From positions 1 through 6,842 of the forward strand of contig JAJRTI010000983.1 of assembly GCA_024278415.1 (NCBI GenBank): a stretch of DNA of 6,842 bases. Reading direction: 5' to 3'. Made by a program: the position numbers and the translations under genes. Shown piece after piece: positions 4,280 through 6,842 of this stretch. The DNA is from Planctomycetota bacterium. GTDB lineage: Bacteria; Planctomycetota; Brocadiia; JAJRTI01. Within the stretch, counting starts at the first letter, position 1; the number at the start of each line of letters is the position of its first letter. A model generated the notes under the pieces. The model did not search any database. It worked only from the letters and a program-made list of their open reading frames with translations, and was not told the origin of the DNA.

Positions 4280-6589
4280 ATGCGGTCGCTTTGGGCCGTA
4301 TCCCACCCCAGAGGCATTGGACCCGCCCACGACGTGAAAGCCTCGCTTCTCGACATCCAGACGCGCGAGATCGTCCACGCCTTCACGATTGAGGAGGGGC
4401 AACGCGTCGTCATTGGAAGGAGCGACCGCGCGGACGTGCAGGTGGAGGGCGAAGGCGTCTCGCGCACGCACTGCGTCCTCGCCTGCAAAGAAGGCCGCAT
4501 TCGCATCCACGACCTTGGCAGCCACAACGGGACATGGGTCAACGGCGAACGCATCGAGGAGGGGACACTCGAGCCGGGGGACACACTGAGGCTGGGCTTG
4601 CTCGAGTTGGAGTTTCAAGCCGAAACGGATGCGATGGCCCCGGCCGCGGCCGTCATGGTGGCGCCAAGCCCTGGCGCCACGCCGCCATCGTTCGAGATGG
4701 AGGTCATCTCGGACGAGCCGGCGGAGGGGCCTGAGCCAGTGGAGCCAGTGCTCGCGGAGGCGCTGGAGCCTGAGCCGTCGCCCGAACCTGAACCCATGCC
4801 GATTGCTGCGTCGGCGACGCCAGCCAAGGCTTCGTCACGCGGCTACTGGACCCATCGCCGGCATGGGAGCGCGGCGGCCAACCTCCTGTGGTGGGGCGTA
4901 TCGTTCGTCCTCCACGTCATCCTCCTCGTCATCCTCGCCCAGTTCGACTTCGGCACGCTGCCCGAGAAGAAGAAACGCATCAAGATCAAGGCGGAGCTGG
5001 TCGCCCTGACCGAGCGCCTCCAGCCTATCCGCCGGCAAGTCATCGATCTCGCCAAACTCAGCAAACCCGCCAACACGTCCGGCAAGCCGTACAACGAACT
5101 CCTCGCCAACACGCAACAGCTCGTGCCCATGGCCGTCATCGGTGGCGTGAGCGGAGCGGACGTGAGCGCGCTGTTCAAGTCCGGCGGCGGCGGCATGTTC
5201 GACACCATGGGCCGCGGCGGCAAAGTGGCCCAAGTGCGCAAGGCGGCCGCACAGAACTACGACGAGGCCATCGACGACTTCGCAATGGAGATGATCGACC
5301 ACCTCGACAAGAAAGACCTCCTGTTGGTGCTGCTGTTCGACCAATCCAAGAGCCTCGACAACGACCGGCAACTCATCATGGCCAAGATCGAGACGGTCAC
5401 CAAGGCGCTGGACGGCAACCTCGACGAACGGAAGAAGAAGCGGCTCAAGTGGTCGGTCGTGAGCTACGGCCGGTCGCACCGGGTGCTGCTGCGGCCCACG
5501 AGTGACATCCCCCAAGTCAAGGCCGCCATCGGCCGCATCAAGCCGGATCCCAGTGGGGAGGAAAACCTGATCGGTGCGCTCCAATACTGCCTGCGCACGT
5601 TCGCGCCGCTCAAGAAACCCACGTTCATTGTGGTCGTCACCGACGAAGCCGGCACGGACGTGGACGACAGCAAGGCTGTGGAGCTGACGATTCGGGCGCT
5701 CGTGGCCAAGAAGTTCCGCATTTACATCTTCGGCCGCGAGTCGGTGTTTTCCTGCCACGAGGCGACAGAGACCTACGAGGGGTATCGCGTGTTCGTGGAC
5801 AAGGGCCCCGAGAGCGTCGTGCCGGAGTTCTTCGGTGCGGACCGCGTGTTCACGACTTACGAAAGCGTTCCGTCGGGGTACGCGATGTACACCCAAGGCC
5901 GGCTCGCCTCGGCCACGGGCGGGCAGTGCTACCTGCTCACGACACAGCGGTCACCGTACAACTTCCGCAAGCTGGACGAGATGCAGCCGGAACTGTGCTC
6001 CGCGTCCGAATACAAGGCGCGCACCGCCAAGAGCACGATACGCAGCACGCTTCAGTTCATCGTTCGGACGTGGCCGGGCAAACGCCCCACGCTCGTCCCC
6101 TCCGGCGGCAAGATGGCCGCGGCGTCAGCCATGCGCGAAGCCGTGGCCGCGCAGCAGTGGTGCTCGCAGGCGATCCGCCGCCTGAAGTCGCTGCGCAAGA
6201 GACGCACCAAGGCGTCCAAATACGCGGCCAAGCGCTGGCAAGCCAACTTCGACCTCATCTATGCACAGCTCCACAAATTCCGCTTCATGCTCCGGCAATA
6301 CGCCATCGCCATGCAGAAGGGAGGCCTCCAGGCGCCGCTCACGGACAAGGAAGGCAACGAGTTCGTCGGCTTCTCCTTGCGCGTGGACAAGGGACAATCG
6401 TTCGCGAAGGACAAGGAGCTGCCCAAGGTCCGCGCACTCTTCGACGCCATCATCAAGGAGTACCGCGGCACGCCATGGGCCGCGGTCGCAAAGATCGAAC
6501 GCGACTCCATGGGGGCCATCGTCACCGTGCCGCGCTACCGACGCAAGCCATCGCCAGGCGGGGCCACCAAGCCGCCGCCGAAAGTGTAG
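4280..6589 (+). CDS. FHA - transmembrane - VWA domain protein
   Basis: 769 residues. An FHA phosphothreonine-binding domain spans about 20-113, with GR at 46-47, VSRTH at 60-64 and HNGTWVNG at 82-89, so the binding loops look intact. A Pro/Glu/Ala-rich linker (114-186, EP repeats at 151-172) follows. One membrane helix (about 202-220) carries Ser208 and His212 in the SxxxH spacing of TonB. After a basic stretch (230-237) and a Gly-rich patch (302-314) comes a VWA domain at about 346-485. Its metal site has D354-x-S356-x-S358 and D455 in VVVTDE; the usual Thr is not obvious in SGEENLIGAL (425-434). The C-terminal part (about 615-680) is basic, helical and rich in Lys/Arg. Likely topology: FHA in the cytoplasm, VWA in the periplasm, but basic residues flank both sides of the helix. 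It may turn Ser/Thr-kinase signals into an envelope assembly event; this is inference. TTAGGG at 4267-4272 and the promoter support the ATG at 4280; a GTG at 4334 lacks such a site. Confidence 0.88.
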   Translation: MRSLWAVSHPRGIGPAHDVKASLLDIQTREIVHAFTIEEGQRVVIGRSDRADVQVEGEGVSRTHCVLACKEGRIRIHDLGSHNGTWVNGERIEEGTLEPGDTLRLGLLELEFQAETDAMAPAAAVMVAPSPGATPPSFEMEVISDEPAEGPEPVEPVLAEALEPEPSPEPEPMPIAASATPAKASSRGYWTHRRHGSAAANLLWWGVSFVLHVILLVILAQFDFGTLPEKKKRIKIKAELVALTERLQPIRRQVIDLAKLSKPANTSGKPYNELLANTQQLVPMAVIGGVSGADVSALFKSGGGGMFDTMGRGGKVAQVRKAAAQNYDEAIDDFAMEMIDHLDKKDLLLVLLFDQSKSLDNDRQLIMAKIETVTKALDGNLDERKKKRLKWSVVSYGRSHRVLLRPTSDIPQVKAAIGRIKPDPSGEENLIGALQYCLRTFAPLKKPTFIVVVTDEAGTDVDDSKAVELTIRALVAKKFRIYIFGRESVFSCHEATETYEGYRVFVDKGPESVVPEFFGADRVFTTYESVPSGYAMYTQGRLASATGGQCYLLTTQRSPYNFRKLDEMQPELCSASEYKARTAKSTIRSTLQFIVRTWPGKRPTLVPSGGKMAAASAMREAVAAQQWCSQAIRRLKSLRKRRTKASKYAAKRWQANFDLIYAQLHKFRFMLRQYAIAMQKGGLQAPLTDKEGNEFVGFSLRVDKGQSFAKDKELPKVRALFDAIIKEYRGTPWAAVAKIERDSMGAIVTVPRYRRKPSPGGATKPPPKV

Positions 6590-6638
6590 TTCCCGCGCAC
6601 CACAACGGGAGAGGGGTTCACGACTTGCGCGAGCCTCA

Positions 6639-6669
6639 CGCCGCCACGGGCGCGAGGCCCGTGGCGGCG
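6639..6669. terminator. Perfect 13-bp GC-rich hairpin after the FHA-VWA gene
   Basis: CGCCGCCACGGGC (6639-6651) pairs without mismatch with GCCCGTGGCGGCG (6657-6669) across the loop GCGAG. It lies 49 nt past the stop codon. No U-tract follows (CAATAGG), so it is not a textbook intrinsic terminator. It could still end or stabilise the transcript, or belong to a repeat family. It does not share sequence with elements A and B. Confidence 0.5.
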
Positions 6670-6754
6670 CAATAGGTGCATACATCGCGGCAAAGACTGC
6701 CGGTAACACTTCAGCCGTCTGCCATAGCTTCCAACGAATTCAGATAGACAACGA

Positions 6755-6842
6755 ATGGGCGGAAGCGAACCATTCTGGCGGCCGCGGCCGATGACACGCG
6801 AGGCGCCGGCCGACGGGATCGGCAAACGGAGTGCACCCGGCG
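6755..6842 (+). CDS. Possible start of a gene running off the window
   Basis: An ATG at 6755 opens 29 codons with no stop before the window ends. The reading begins MGGSEPFWRPRPMTREAP; a second ATG at 6791 (MTREAPADGIG) is an alternative start. I see no good Shine-Dalgarno sequence before 6755 (CAGATAGACAACGA) and recognise no family. An open frame of this length is expected by chance in such GC-rich DNA, so this is only a pointer for anyone with the downstream sequence. Confidence 0.2.
   Translation, partial: MGGSEPFWRPRPMTREAPADGIGKRSAPG

Noticed and set aside
4334..4336. GTG as the start of the FHA-VWA gene
   Set aside because: It would begin neatly just before the FHA domain but has no Shine-Dalgarno sequence; the ATG at 4280 has TTAGGG upstream and fits the near-consensus promoter.
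4835..5896. Minus-strand open frame opposite the VWA coding region
   Set aside because: No recognisable domain and composition typical of an antisense shadow; the plus-strand frame has clear VWA motifs.
227..6589. A single operon encoding a three-component system
   Set aside because: The genes are separated by about 290-313 bp that contain repeat elements and separate promoter matches, and the products share no known pathway.

Overview
This is a GC-rich bacterial window (6842 bp) with three long genes. All are on the + strand and each appears to sit in its own transcription unit. The gene types are a secretin-like-domain HtrA relative, an exported CocE-type hydrolase, and an FHA-transmembrane-VWA protein. 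Together with many intergenic palindromic repeats, they suggest an uncultured bacterium of the Planctomycetota or wider PVC/Hydrogenedentota-like kind. That placement rests on gene architecture and repeat style only; no rRNA or marker gene is present, so it is tentative.

Layout. Positions 1-226 hold a hairpin-rich dispersed-repeat segment (four small stem-loops, two of them built on the direct repeat ACTGTCGCC...GGCTT), then a weak promoter candidate. Positions 227-1897 encode an exported protein with two STN-like (secretin N-terminal) domains, an HtrA/DegP-type protease domain and one PDZ domain. In the protease domain the catalytic His and Ser are replaced by Ser308 and Ala411, so it should be a pseudoprotease. 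Positions 1898-2210 hold a questionable 31-codon ORF with a good Shine-Dalgarno sequence, a REP-like inverted-repeat element (A), and a good sigma70-type promoter. Positions 2211-3989 encode an exported CocE/NonD-family serine hydrolase with an intact triad. Positions 3990-4279 hold a second, related inverted-repeat element (B) and a near-consensus promoter (TTGACA-N18-TATTAT). Positions 4280-6589 encode a 769-residue protein: cytoplasmic FHA domain, Pro/Glu-rich linker, one membrane helix with a TonB-like SxxxH motif, then a VWA domain with a nearly complete MIDAS site and a basic helical C-terminal part. Positions 6590-6842 hold a perfect 13-bp GC-rich hairpin and possibly the first 29 codons of another gene that runs off the window.

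How the genes relate. All three products are predicted to act at or beyond the inner membrane, but the repeats and separate promoters between them argue against a shared operon, and no common pathway is evident. The most interesting items are the inactive HtrA-like protein with secretin-type domains, the FHA-TM-VWA protein with a possible link to ExbB/ExbD-type motors, and the two related REP-like elements placed just 3' of genes. No mobile element with a transposase, CRISPR array, tRNA or rRNA was seen.
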